Positions 7,679 through 15,633 of a stretch of DNA of 64,000 nt are shown one piece after another. Location of the stretch: positions 315,150-379,149 of the forward strand of contig NZ_BMUL01000002.1 of the NCBI RefSeq assembly GCF_014650175.1. The letters run 5' to 3'. The stretch is from Streptomyces termitum. Its GTDB lineage: Bacteria > Actinomycetota > Actinomycetes > Streptomycetales > Streptomycetaceae. Numbering within the stretch: the stretch's first letter is position 1; every line of letters starts with the position of its first letter. Under the pieces are notes generated by a model that was given only the letters and a program-made list of their open reading frames with translations, was not told where the DNA came from and made no database searches. Position numbers and translations under genes: made by a program.

Positions 7679-9763
7679 CTAGACGGCCCGCGCGCCCGGG
7701 GGTGCCGTACGGGCTCCGACCCCCTCCGCGACCGTCCGCAGGAGGGCGTGCGCGCGGGGCGCGGCGGCGATCCGCTCCAGGGTGAGCGGCTGCCCGTCGG
7801 GACCCGCGACCGGCAGCCGCCAGTTGGGGTACTCGTCCCAGGTACCCGGCAGGTTCTGCGGCCGGCGGTCGCCCACCAGGTCCGGCAGCCACACCCCCAC
7901 CAGGCGGGCCGGGGTGCGGGTCAGGAACCGGTGCACGGCCCGGACCTCGGCCTCCTCGTCGCCGGGACCCTCCGGGAGCAGTCCGAGCCGCTGGAGGAGG
8001 TCCAGCCACTCGGCCGTCTCGGCGGCGTCGGCGGCCCGCTCGCGCTCCGGGTCGCCGGTGAGCAGCCCGAGCCGGCGGCGCAGCAGCACGTGGTCGCCGG
8101 AGAGCCGGGCGGCGGTGGACGGCAGGTCGTGGGTGGTGGCGGTGGCCACGCAGCCGGCCCGCCACGCCTCCGGCGGCAGCGGGGCGCCGCCCCCGTCCCA
8201 GTCCCGCTCGAACCAGAGCACCGAGGTGCCCAGCACCCCGCGCCGGGCCAGCGCCTCGCGGACGCCGGGCTCGACGGTGCCGAGGTCCTCGCCGACGACG
8301 AGGGCGCCCGCCCGGTGCGCCTCCAGGACCAGGACGGCGAGCATCGCGTCGGCGTCGTACCGGACGTAGGTGCCCTCGGTGGGCTCGCTCCCCTCCGGCA
8401 CCCACCACAGCCGGAACAGGCCCATGACGTGGTCGATCCGCAGCGCGCCCGCGTGCCGCAGGAGCTCGCGCAGGAGGCCGCGGTACGGGGCGTACCCGGC
8501 GGCGGCCAGGGCGTCCGGCCGCCACGGCGGCAGGCCCCAGTCCTGGCCCCGGGCGTTGAAGGCGTCGGGCGGGGCGCCGACCGACATCCCGGCGGCGAAG
8601 TCGCCCTGCCGGGCCCAGACGTCGGAGCCCTCCGGATGCACCCCGACGGCCAGGTCGTGGACGAGGCCGACGCCCATCCCGGCCTCCCGGGCGGCGTCGG
8701 CCGCCGCCCCGAGCTGCTGGTCCGTCAGCCAGGCGAGCCGGCAGTGGAGGTCGGCCCGGGCGGCCAGCTCCGGGTCGGCCCGGACGGCGGCCGCCGCCCC
8801 CTCGGGGGTGCGCAGCGCCTCGGGCCAGGAGCGCCAGTGCGGGCCGTGCCGCTCGGCGAGGGCCCGGTGGGCGGCGTGGTCCTCCAGGGGCCGGCCGCGC
8901 TCGGCGAGGAAGTCGTGGAAGCAGGCCCGCCGGCCGGGTCCGAGGTCGACGGCGGCGAGGAGCTCCAGGGCGCGGAGCTTGAGCGCCCACACGGCGTCCC
9001 GGTCCACCGGGGCGCCCTTGGCGAGGACGCCCTCGCGCAGTTCGGCGGCGGCGGCGAGGAGCCGGTCCAGTTCGCCCCGGTGCCGCGGGTCGACGTGGGC
9101 GTACTCGGGGACGTCCTCGATCCGCAGGTGGACGGGGTCGGGGAAGCGGCGCGAGGAGGGGCGGTACGGGGAGGGGTCGGAGGGGGCGCCGGGCATGCCC
9201 GCGTGCAGCGGGTTGACCTGCACGAAACCGGCGCCGTGCGCGCGGCCCGCCCAGGAGACCAGCTCGCGCAGGTCGCCGAGGTCGCCCATGCCCCAGGAGC
9301 GGGTGGAGAGCAGCGAGTAGAGCTGGACCAGGAGGCCGTACGCGCGCGGGCCGGGGTCCGGCAGGCGGTCGGGGGCGACGATCAGGGTGCTCCGGCCGGT
9401 CCGTCCGTCGGACGCCTCGGCGTCCACGGTGTGCACGCCGTGCGGGAGCCCGGCCCAGTCGCCCTCGTGGACGGCGCCGTCCTCGGTGGTGACGCGGAGC
9501 CGGGTCCCGGCGGGGAGCCCGTCCGGCGGGCGGACGGGCTCCCCTCCGGTGTGCCGGACCAGGGTGGCCGGGAGCAGCCGCTCCCGGTCGGCCCGGTCCG
9601 CCTCGGCGAGGGCGGCCCCGACCGCCTCCGGGGTGCCGGCGTCGACCCCGAGGGCGGCCAGGACCGCGACGACGGTGCGGTCGGGCACGGGGACGGTGCG
9701 GCCGTCGGGCGGGCTGAACTCGGTGGCGACGCCGTGACGGGCGGCGAGGCGGGCCAGGGTCAC
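7679..9763 (-). CDS. malQ: 4-alpha-glucanotransferase (amylomaltase), GH77
   Basis: Transfers alpha-1,4-glucan segments during maltodextrin or glycogen metabolism in the cytoplasm. GH77 landmarks are visible: YGLLVQLYSLLSTRSWGMGD near residue 140, the nucleophile region ALRIDHVMGLFRLWWVP, the acid/base region VVGEDLGTV, and TTHDLPSTAARL. The 694 residues and the N-terminal actinobacterial extension are normal. Start GTG 9763 has GGAG 8 bases upstream, lying inside the end of the preceding small gene, so translation may be coupled. Confidence 0.95.
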   Translation of the reverse strand: MTLARLAARHGVATEFSPPDGRTVPVPDRTVVAVLAALGVDAGTPEAVGAALAEADRADRERLLPATLVRHTGGEPVRPPDGLPAGTRLRVTTEDGAVHEGDWAGLPHGVHTVDAEASDGRTGRSTLIVAPDRLPDPGPRAYGLLVQLYSLLSTRSWGMGDLGDLRELVSWAGRAHGAGFVQVNPLHAGMPGAPSDPSPYRPSSRRFPDPVHLRIEDVPEYAHVDPRHRGELDRLLAAAAELREGVLAKGAPVDRDAVWALKLRALELLAAVDLGPGRRACFHDFLAERGRPLEDHAAHRALAERHGPHWRSWPEALRTPEGAAAAVRADPELAARADLHCRLAWLTDQQLGAAADAAREAGMGVGLVHDLAVGVHPEGSDVWARQGDFAAGMSVGAPPDAFNARGQDWGLPPWRPDALAAAGYAPYRGLLRELLRHAGALRIDHVMGLFRLWWVPEGSEPTEGTYVRYDADAMLAVLVLEAHRAGALVVGEDLGTVEPGVREALARRGVLGTSVLWFERDWDGGGAPLPPEAWRAGCVATATTHDLPSTAARLSGDHVLLRRRLGLLTGDPERERAADAAETAEWLDLLQRLGLLPEGPGDEEAEVRAVHRFLTRTPARLVGVWLPDLVGDRRPQNLPGTWDEYPNWRLPVAGPDGQPLTLERIAAAPRAHALLRTVAEGVGARTAPPGARAV

Positions 9764-9766
9764 TTC

Positions 9767-10003
9767 TTACACTCCGGGGGACTCCGTGCCGCCCGCGGTG
9801 CCGGGGGCGGTGGGCTCGCTGGTGAGGGGGGCCGCGCCGGTCAGCGGTGGTTCGCTGGTGAGGGGCGCGGCGTCGGCGAGCGGCGGCTCGCTGGTCAGGG
9901 GCGCCGCGTCCGGGGCGGGTTCGCCGATGAGGGGCGCGTCGCCGGGGGCGGGCTGCTGCGGGATCCGTATCCGTCCGGAGTGGTGGCGGGCGGTCGTGGT
10001 CAC
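9767..10003 (-). CDS. Small repeat protein (APLTSEP repeats), unknown function
   Basis: A 78-residue frame with GTG start at 10003 and GGGAGA upstream, ending 3 bases before malQ. The N-terminus is basic (ARHHSGRIRIPQQPAP). The rest is tandem units: DAPLIGEP, DAAPLTSEPPLA, DAAPLTSEPPLT, GAAPLTSEP. The 12-residue units are encoded by near-identical 36-base DNA repeats. There are no Cys residues, membrane segments or known domains. It could be a disordered peptide co-expressed with malQ, or a non-coding repeat that stays open by chance. The good ribosome site and tight spacing favour a gene. Confidence 0.5.
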   Translation of the reverse strand: MTTTARHHSGRIRIPQQPAPGDAPLIGEPAPDAAPLTSEPPLADAAPLTSEPPLTGAAPLTSEPTAPGTAGGTESPGV

Positions 10004-10187
10004 GGGGATCTCCCGGTTCGTGTCGACGGAGGCCGGTGGTGCGGCGGGTGGCCGCCGGCCGTGGGGAGGGAACGGGTGAGCCCTACCCAGCCGGCCCCTC
10101 TTCGCCCCTTTTACCGGGGGAATGTGGCCGAAGGGCGACAGCTCGCCGATGAATCGCGGGGCAAACGCGACACTTCGGCCGGGTGCG

Positions 10188-10235
10188 TTGACACGTCCGT
10201 GCGACGGGTGGTGGGCTCGTGACCTGCTCGTGACC
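10188..10235 (+). promoter_or_regulatory. Promoter-proximal direct repeat upstream of the GH84 gene
   Basis: A TTGACA -35-like box is at 10188-10193. Two perfect copies of GCTCGTGACC follow at 10215-10224 and 10226-10235, with a period of 11 bases (one helical turn). Such tandem sites often bind activators or repressors of secreted glycoside hydrolases. No clear -10 box is seen 17-19 bases downstream of the -35. The rest of the 300-base gap between 10004 and 10302 holds nothing else I can name. Confidence 0.4.
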
Positions 10236-10302
10236 GACCGGCCGGGCGGGGAACGCCCCCTGACGCTCCGGCGGCTCCCCGGCCGAGGCGAAGGGAGACC
10301 CC

Positions 10303-13300
10303 GTGACGCCCGTGCGCCCGGGACGCGGACCTCGTACCGCGACGGCCGCGGCGGTCGCCGCCGCCGTCATCGGCGGACTCCTCTGCGGCGCCGCGCCCGG
10401 AGCGGCCCTGGCCGCCCCCCTGCCGGGGGCGGCCGCCGCGCCCTTCCCGCCCGCGCCGGCCGCTTCGGCACCGGCCGCCCCCTCGCCCGCCGCGGCCGGG
10501 CCCGCCGCGCCCCGGACCGGCGCGGCCGTGCCCGCCGTATGGCCCCGGCCGCAGTCGCTCGCCGCCGCCGGGCCCGCCGTGCGCCTCGGCGAGCGGGTCA
10601 CCCTGGTCGCGGACCCGGACGCCGATCCGTACGCCCTGGCGGAGCTGCGGGAGCTGCTCGCGCGGGCCGGGGTGCGGACCGTGCACGAGGGGCTGCCGGG
10701 CGCGGGCCCGGTGGTCCGGGCCTCGGGGCCGTCCGGGGCGGCGGCGGGGGCGGTGCTCGACGCCTTCGGGGTGCCCGCGCGGGGCGACCTGCCGGGCGGC
10801 GGCTACCGGCTGGCCACCGGCCGGTCCGGCGGCCGGGAGACGGTCGTCCTGGACGGGGTGGGCGAGGACGGGCTGTTCCACGCGGTGCAGACGCTGCGCC
10901 GGCTCCTCGGGGAGGGGCCGGACGGGGTCGGCGGCACGGTGCCGGGGGTCGTCGTCCGGGACTGGCCGGGGACCGCCGAGCGGGGTGTCGCGGAGGGCTT
11001 CTACGGCACCCCGTGGACGACGGAGCAGCGGCTCGCCATGGTCGACTTCCTGGGCCGCACCAAGCAGAACCGCTATCTGTACGCCCCGGGTGACGACCCG
11101 TACCGCGCGGCGCGCTGGCGCGAGCCCTATCCGCGGGCGCAGCGGGAGGGGTTCCGGGCGCTGGCCGAGCGGGCCCGCGCCCGGCACGTGACGCTGGGCT
11201 GGGCGGTGGCCCCGGCGCAGTCGATGTGCCTGTCCTCGGCGGCGGACGTGGCGGCGCTGACGCGGAAGCTGGACGAGATGCGGGAGCTGGGCTTCCGCTC
11301 CTTCCAGTTGCAGTTCCCGGACGCCGGGTACGGCGAGTGGACCTGCGACGGGGACGCGGACGCCTTCGGGCGGGACGCGGCGGGCGCGGCGCGGGCGCAC
11401 GCGCGCGTGGCGAACACGGTGGCCCGTCACCTGGCCGGACGGTACCCGGGCTCCGAGCCGCTGACGGTGCTGCCGACGGAGTACTACCAGGAGGGCGCCA
11501 GCGCCTACCGCTCGGCACTGGCCGGGGCGCTCGACCCCGGGGTGCGGGTGGCGTGGACGGGCGTCGGGGTGGTGCCGCCCGCCATCACCGGCGGCGAACT
11601 GGCCGGGGTGCGCGGGGCGCTGGGCCGCCACCCGCTGGTCACCATGGACAACTACCCGGTGAACGACTACGCGCAGGACCGCCTCTTCCTGGGGCCCTCC
11701 ACGGGCCGGGAGCCGGCCGTGGCCGCCGGGTCCGCCGCCTATCTGGCGCACGCGATGGAGCAGCCCGCCGCCTCCAGGATCGCCCTCTTCACCAGTGGGG
11801 ACTTCGCCTGGAACCCGCGCGGCTACCGGCCCGCCGAGGCGTGGCGGGCGGCGGTCGACGAGCTGGCGGGCCCCGACCCGGCGGCGCGCGAGGCGCTCGG
11901 CGCCCTGGCGGGGAACGCGGCCTCCTCGCTGCTCGCCCCCGAGGCGGAGTCGGCGGAGCTGAAGCCGCTGATGGCGGCCTTCTGGTCGGCCCGGTCCACC
12001 GGCCCCGCGGTGGCCCGGGAGAAGGCCGGGCGGGAGCTGCGGGCCGCGTTCACCGTGATGCGGGAGGCGCCGGAGCGGCTGGCGGGCACGGCGGGCGGCG
12101 CGCTGCGCGCCGAGGCCGGGCCGTGGCTGGCGGAGCTGTCCCGGTACGGGGCGGCGGGCGAGGCGGCCGTGGACATGCTCCTCGCGCAGGCGCGCGGGGA
12201 CGGGGCGGCGGCCTGGCGGGCGCAGTTGCGCCTGGAGCCGCTGCGGGAGCGTCCGGCGGAGCGCCGGGCGACGGTCGGCGCCGGGGTCCTGGACCCGTTC
12301 CTGGAGCGCGCGGTGCGGGAGTCGGCGGCCTGGACGGGCGCCGACCGGGCGCCGGAGCACGGGGTGGACCGGGCCGCCGGGTCGTACACGCTGGAGCTGG
12401 ACGGGGCGCGGCCGGTGGAGACGGTGACGGTGATGGCCGGGCCGCCGACCGGGGCGGAGCCGGGCCGGGACGGGGTGCGCAAGCCGGTGCACGCGCGCGT
12501 GGAGGCGCGGGTGGCGGGCGTCTGGCGGTCGCTGGGGCCGCTGTCCGCCTCCGGGTGGACGCAGACCGAGCCGAAGGGGCTGCGGGCCGAGGCGCTGCGG
12601 GTGGTGTGGGACGGCGAGGGTCCGGCGCCCGAGGTGCGGTCGCTGGTGCCGTGGTTCGCGGACGGGCCGCGCGCCGGGCTCGAACTGGCCCGGGAGTCCG
12701 CGGACGTGGAGATCGGCGGCCCGGCGGGGCGGGTGGAGCTGGACCTGACGGGGCGGCGGGCGGCCGGGGTGCGGGGCCCGCTGGCCGCGCGGGCGCCCGA
12801 GGGGGTCACCGTACGGCTGCCGAAGGAGGCGTCGGTGGAGCGCGGCGGGCGGACCCGGGTGCCGCTGGAGGTGTCGGTGGCGCCGGGCACCCCGTCCGGG
12901 GAGTACCGGGTGCCGGTGTCGTTCGGCGGCGGGGAGCGGGTGCTGACGGTGCGGGCCTTCCCGCGCGCGGGCGGCCCGGACCTGGCGCGGACGGCGACGG
13001 CCTCCTCCTCCGGCGACGAGACGCCGGACTTCCCGGCCGCGCTGGCGGCGGACGGCGATCCGGAGACCCGCTGGTCCTCGCCGGTCGACGACGGGGCCTG
13101 GCTCCAGCTGGAGCTGGCCGCGCCCGCCCGGGTGGGGCAGGTGGTGCTGAACTGGCAGGACGCCCATCCGAGCCGCTACCGGGTGCGGGTCTCGGCGGAC
13201 GGGCGGACCTGGCGGACGGCGGCGACGGTCGCGGACGGGCGGGGCGGCCGGGAGTCGGTGCGGATGGACGAGGCGGACACCCGCTTCGTCCGGGTGCAGG

Positions 13301-13473
13301 GCGAGAAGCGGGCCACCGAGTACGGCTATTCGCTCTGGTCGGTGGAGGCGTACGCGGTGGAGGAGAAGGCGGAGGAGAAGCCCGAGACCCCCGGGACCGG
13401 GGAGAAGGCCCCCGGAGCCGGTACGGACGAGGACGCGGGCGCGGACGCGCCGGAGGAGGGCGCCGCCCCCTGA
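10303..13473 (+). CDS. Secreted GH84-type beta-N-acetylglucosaminidase/hyaluronidase with C-terminal CBM32
   Basis: A 1056-residue secreted protein. A signal region covers residues 1-45 (AVAAAVIGGLLCGAAPGAALAAP), then a GH20b-like N-domain starts at VWPRPQSL. The GH84 barrel is marked by VAEGFYGTPWTTEQRLAM, LYAPGDDPYRAARWREPYP and TMDNYPVNDYAQDR. The C-terminus has an F5/8 type C (CBM32) fold: DLARTATASSSG, then ETRWSSP, then RFVRVQG. A charged Glu/Lys/Pro tail follows. Start GTG 10303 has AAGGGAG 5 bases upstream. Enzymes of this family cut beta-linked GlcNAc from chitin-like or glycan substrates. At the expected catalytic Asp-Asp position I see FQLQFPDAG with a single Asp. Its closeness to the csn operon fits amino-sugar use. 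Confidence 0.88.
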   Translation: MTPVRPGRGPRTATAAAVAAAVIGGLLCGAAPGAALAAPLPGAAAAPFPPAPAASAPAAPSPAAAGPAAPRTGAAVPAVWPRPQSLAAAGPAVRLGERVTLVADPDADPYALAELRELLARAGVRTVHEGLPGAGPVVRASGPSGAAAGAVLDAFGVPARGDLPGGGYRLATGRSGGRETVVLDGVGEDGLFHAVQTLRRLLGEGPDGVGGTVPGVVVRDWPGTAERGVAEGFYGTPWTTEQRLAMVDFLGRTKQNRYLYAPGDDPYRAARWREPYPRAQREGFRALAERARARHVTLGWAVAPAQSMCLSSAADVAALTRKLDEMRELGFRSFQLQFPDAGYGEWTCDGDADAFGRDAAGAARAHARVANTVARHLAGRYPGSEPLTVLPTEYYQEGASAYRSALAGALDPGVRVAWTGVGVVPPAITGGELAGVRGALGRHPLVTMDNYPVNDYAQDRLFLGPSTGREPAVAAGSAAYLAHAMEQPAASRIALFTSGDFAWNPRGYRPAEAWRAAVDELAGPDPAAREALGALAGNAASSLLAPEAESAELKPLMAAFWSARSTGPAVAREKAGRELRAAFTVMREAPERLAGTAGGALRAEAGPWLAELSRYGAAGEAAVDMLLAQARGDGAAAWRAQLRLEPLRERPAERRATVGAGVLDPFLERAVRESAAWTGADRAPEHGVDRAAGSYTLELDGARPVETVTVMAGPPTGAEPGRDGVRKPVHARVEARVAGVWRSLGPLSASGWTQTEPKGLRAEALRVVWDGEGPAPEVRSLVPWFADGPRAGLELARESADVEIGGPAGRVELDLTGRRAAGVRGPLAARAPEGVTVRLPKEASVERGGRTRVPLEVSVAPGTPSGEYRVPVSFGGGERVLTVRAFPRAGGPDLARTATASSSGDETPDFPAALAADGDPETRWSSPVDDGAWLQLELAAPARVGQVVLNWQDAHPSRYRVRVSADGRTWRTAATVADGRGGRESVRMDEADTRFVRVQGEKRATEYGYSLWSVEAYAVEEKAEEKPETPGTGEKAPGAGTDEDAGADAPEEGAAP

Positions 13474-13541
13474 GCGGCGGCGCCCCGGCGCCGTGCCCGT
13501 ATCCGCGTCCCACGAGCCCCCGGAAACGCGGAAGGCCCGGA

Positions 13542-14105
13542 TCAGCCCGTCGTCAGCACCCCCGCGGGGATGTCGGCGACGGAGTCGATCCGGGCCATCA
13601 CGTCCTCGGCTCCGTACGGCCTCAGATAGGGCAGCCAGCGGGGGTCCCGGTGGCCGGTCCCGATGATCCGCCAGGCGAGGCCGGTGGGCGGGGCGGGCTG
13701 GTGGCTCAGCCGCCAGCCCAGTTCCCTCAGGTAGCGGTCGGCCTTGAGGTGGTTGCAGCGGCGGCAGGCCGCCACCACGTTCTCCCAGGCGTGCCTCCCT
13801 CCCCTGCTGCGCGGGACGACGTGGTCGACGCTGGTGGCGACCGCCCCGCAGTACATGCAGCGCCCGCCGTCGCGGGCGAAGAGGGCCCGGCGGGTGAGGG
13901 GGACGGCCCCGCGGTGGGGGACCCGCACGAAGCGGCTCAGCCGGATCACGCTGGGCGCGGACACGATCCGGCGCTCGCTGTGCAGGAAGGCGCCGGACTC
14001 CTCCAGGCACTGGGCCTTGTTCTCCAGAACGAGGACGAGTGCGCGGCGGAGCGGTACGACGCCCAGGGGCTCGTACGACGCGTTGAGGACCAGGACATGC
14101 GGCAC
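13542..14105 (-). CDS. HNH endonuclease domain protein
   Basis: A 187-residue protein with a complete HNH/zinc motif: CMYC (83-86), DH (94-95), Asn109, CRRCNHLKADR (114 onward), the usual CxxC...DH...N...CxxCN.xK order. The N-terminus (VLVLNASYEPLGVVPLRRAL) is typical of a widespread actinobacterial chromosomal HNH family whose target is unknown. It is not linked to a methylase or restriction genes here. It converges on the GH84 gene (68-base gap) and is divergent from mscS. Confidence 0.92.
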   Translation of the reverse strand: MPHVLVLNASYEPLGVVPLRRALVLVLENKAQCLEESGAFLHSERRIVSAPSVIRLSRFVRVPHRGAVPLTRRALFARDGGRCMYCGAVATSVDHVVPRSRGGRHAWENVVAACRRCNHLKADRYLRELGWRLSHQPAPPTGLAWRIIGTGHRDPRWLPYLRPYGAEDVMARIDSVADIPAGVLTTG

Positions 14106-14363
14106 GGATGCCTCCTATGGCGCCGGCGGCGCGTGGCTCGCGCCGGGACGAACTGCTCTCAGTCTCTCCTCATGCCTGGTCGGAGCGCCAGCACGTTCCC
14201 GTGACGGACGGGAGCGGGAGCGGCGTGTTCTCGGCCACATCGGCATGTCTTCCGGGTATGTGCCCGGGTGAGGTCCGTCTCTCCCTCGAACACGGCAACG
14301 GGTGCACGCGAACAGCCCCGTTAGGGTGGACGACCTGCGTACGCGATGCCTGGAGGTTCTTCC

Positions 14364-15428
14364 GTGTCCTGGTCCGTCCTAGGGGCCGCCACCGAGCCCG
14401 ACCCGATTCCCGTGACGCTGGACGAGGCTGCGGCGCGCGCCACCGACGCGGCGAGCTGGGTCGAGGAGAACTGGTCCACCTGGCTCAACACCGGTCTGCG
14501 GATCCTGGTGATCGTCTTCGTCGCCGTGATCCTGCGGATGGCCGTCCGGCGCGCCCTGACCAAGCTGATCGACCGCATGAACCGCTCCGCCCAGGCGGTG
14601 GAGGGGACCGCGCTGGGCGGGCTGCTGGTCAACGCGGAGCGGCGGCGGCAGCGGTCCGAGGCGATCGGTTCGGTGCTGCGCTCGGTGGCGTCGTTCCTGA
14701 TCCTGGGCACGGCCGGGCTGATGGTGCTGGGCGCCTTCAAGATCGACCTGGCGCCGCTGCTCGCCTCGGCGGGTGTGGCCGGTGTGGCGATCGGTTTCGG
14801 CGCGCGGAACCTGGTGACGGACTTCCTCTCCGGCGTCTTCATGATCCTGGAGGACCAGTACGGCGTCGGTGACTCGGTCGACGCGGGCGTGGCCTCCGGC
14901 GAGGTCGTCGAGGTCGGGCTGCGGGTGACGAAGCTGCGCGGCGTGGACGGCGAGATCTGGTACGTGCGCAACGGCGAGATCAAGCGGATAGGGAACCTCA
15001 GCCAGGGCTGGGCGACGGCGGGCGTGGACGTGACGGTCCGGCCGACGGAGGACCTGGACGAGGTGCGGTCCGTGATCGCCGGGGTGGGCGAGGCGATGGC
15101 CAAGGACGAGCCGTGGAACGAGCGGCTGTGGGGTCCGGTGGAGGTGCTGGGCCTGACCGAGGTGCTGCTCGACTCGATGACGGTGCGGGTCTCGGCGAAG
15201 ACCATGCCGGGCAAGCGGCTGGGCGTGGAGCGGGAGCTGCGCTGGCGGATCAAGCGGGCGCTGGACGAGGCGGGCATCCGGATCGTGGGCGGGCTGCCGC
15301 CGCAGGCGGAGGAGGCGGCGGCCGATCCGTCGGCGGGCATGGCGGCCCCCTCGGTGTTCGCGAACGCGGCGTCGCCGCAGTCGGCGGCGGCCACCCCGCT
15401 GCCGAAGCCGGACCTCAACAAGCCCTGA
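14364..15428 (+). CDS. MscS-family mechanosensitive ion channel
   Basis: Opens under membrane tension to release solutes on hypo-osmotic shock. Three membrane segments are visible: WLNTGLRILVIVFVAVILRM, a second around SFLILGTAGLMVLGAF, and the pore helix LLASAGVAGVAIGFGARNLV with the Ala/Gly spacing of MscS TM3. The cytoplasmic beta and alpha/beta domains follow (GVDGEIWYVRNGEIKRIGN). The C-terminal tail is Ala/Pro-rich. GTG 14364 is preferred to ATG 14346 because GGAGG (14352-14356) is 7 bases before it. Length 354 residues. Confidence 0.92.
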   Translation: MSWSVLGAATEPDPIPVTLDEAAARATDAASWVEENWSTWLNTGLRILVIVFVAVILRMAVRRALTKLIDRMNRSAQAVEGTALGGLLVNAERRRQRSEAIGSVLRSVASFLILGTAGLMVLGAFKIDLAPLLASAGVAGVAIGFGARNLVTDFLSGVFMILEDQYGVGDSVDAGVASGEVVEVGLRVTKLRGVDGEIWYVRNGEIKRIGNLSQGWATAGVDVTVRPTEDLDEVRSVIAGVGEAMAKDEPWNERLWGPVEVLGLTEVLLDSMTVRVSAKTMPGKRLGVERELRWRIKRALDEAGIRIVGGLPPQAEEAAADPSAGMAAPSVFANAASPQSAAATPLPKPDLNKP

Positions 15429-15441
15429 GACAGGGGCTTTC

Positions 15442-15484
15442 GGCACCCCCGACGGGTAACGCTCCGGTTGCCGTCGGGGGTGTC
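15442..15484 (+). terminator. Hairpin terminator after mscS
   Basis: A 14-bp stem (15442-15455 with 15471-15484, arm GGCACCCCCGACGG, one G-T wobble) with a 15-base loop, starting 13 bases after the mscS stop and ahead of the csnR promoter. Confidence 0.8.
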
Positions 15485-15499
15485 GTGCGTGTGCGGGTA

Positions 15500-15529
15500 T
15501 TGACGCCCCGGTGGCGGCCGTCCTACCGT
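15500..15529 (+). promoter_or_regulatory. Predicted sigma-HrdB-type promoter of csnR
   Basis: TTGACG at 15500-15505 and TACCGT at 15524-15529 are separated by 18 bases, close to the vegetative consensus in streptomycetes. Transcription would start near 15536, a few bases before the CsnR-like operator. Confidence 0.6.
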
Positions 15530-15541
15530 CCTCCCACCGAA

Positions 15542-15556
15542 TAGGAAACCTTCCTA
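15542..15556. promoter_or_regulatory. CsnR-like operator upstream of csnR
   Basis: TAGGAAACCTTCCTA is a perfect 6-3-6 palindrome just downstream of the predicted start point of csnR and about 78 bases before its ATG. The known CsnR target in streptomycetes is an AGGAAA-TTTCCT type palindrome, so this is very likely the autoregulatory site controlling the whole csn operon. Confidence 0.85.
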
Positions 15557-15633
15557 ACAGTGGGCCGGGAAAAAGCCGCCGCCGGCGGCGCGCCACAATG
15601 GCCCGACGAGCGTCGAAGGGCAGGTGCGATCCC

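Noticed and set aside
14252..14267. CCGGG-N6-CCCGG dyad upstream of mscS as an operator
   Set aside because: Short GC-only dyads are expected by chance in this base composition.
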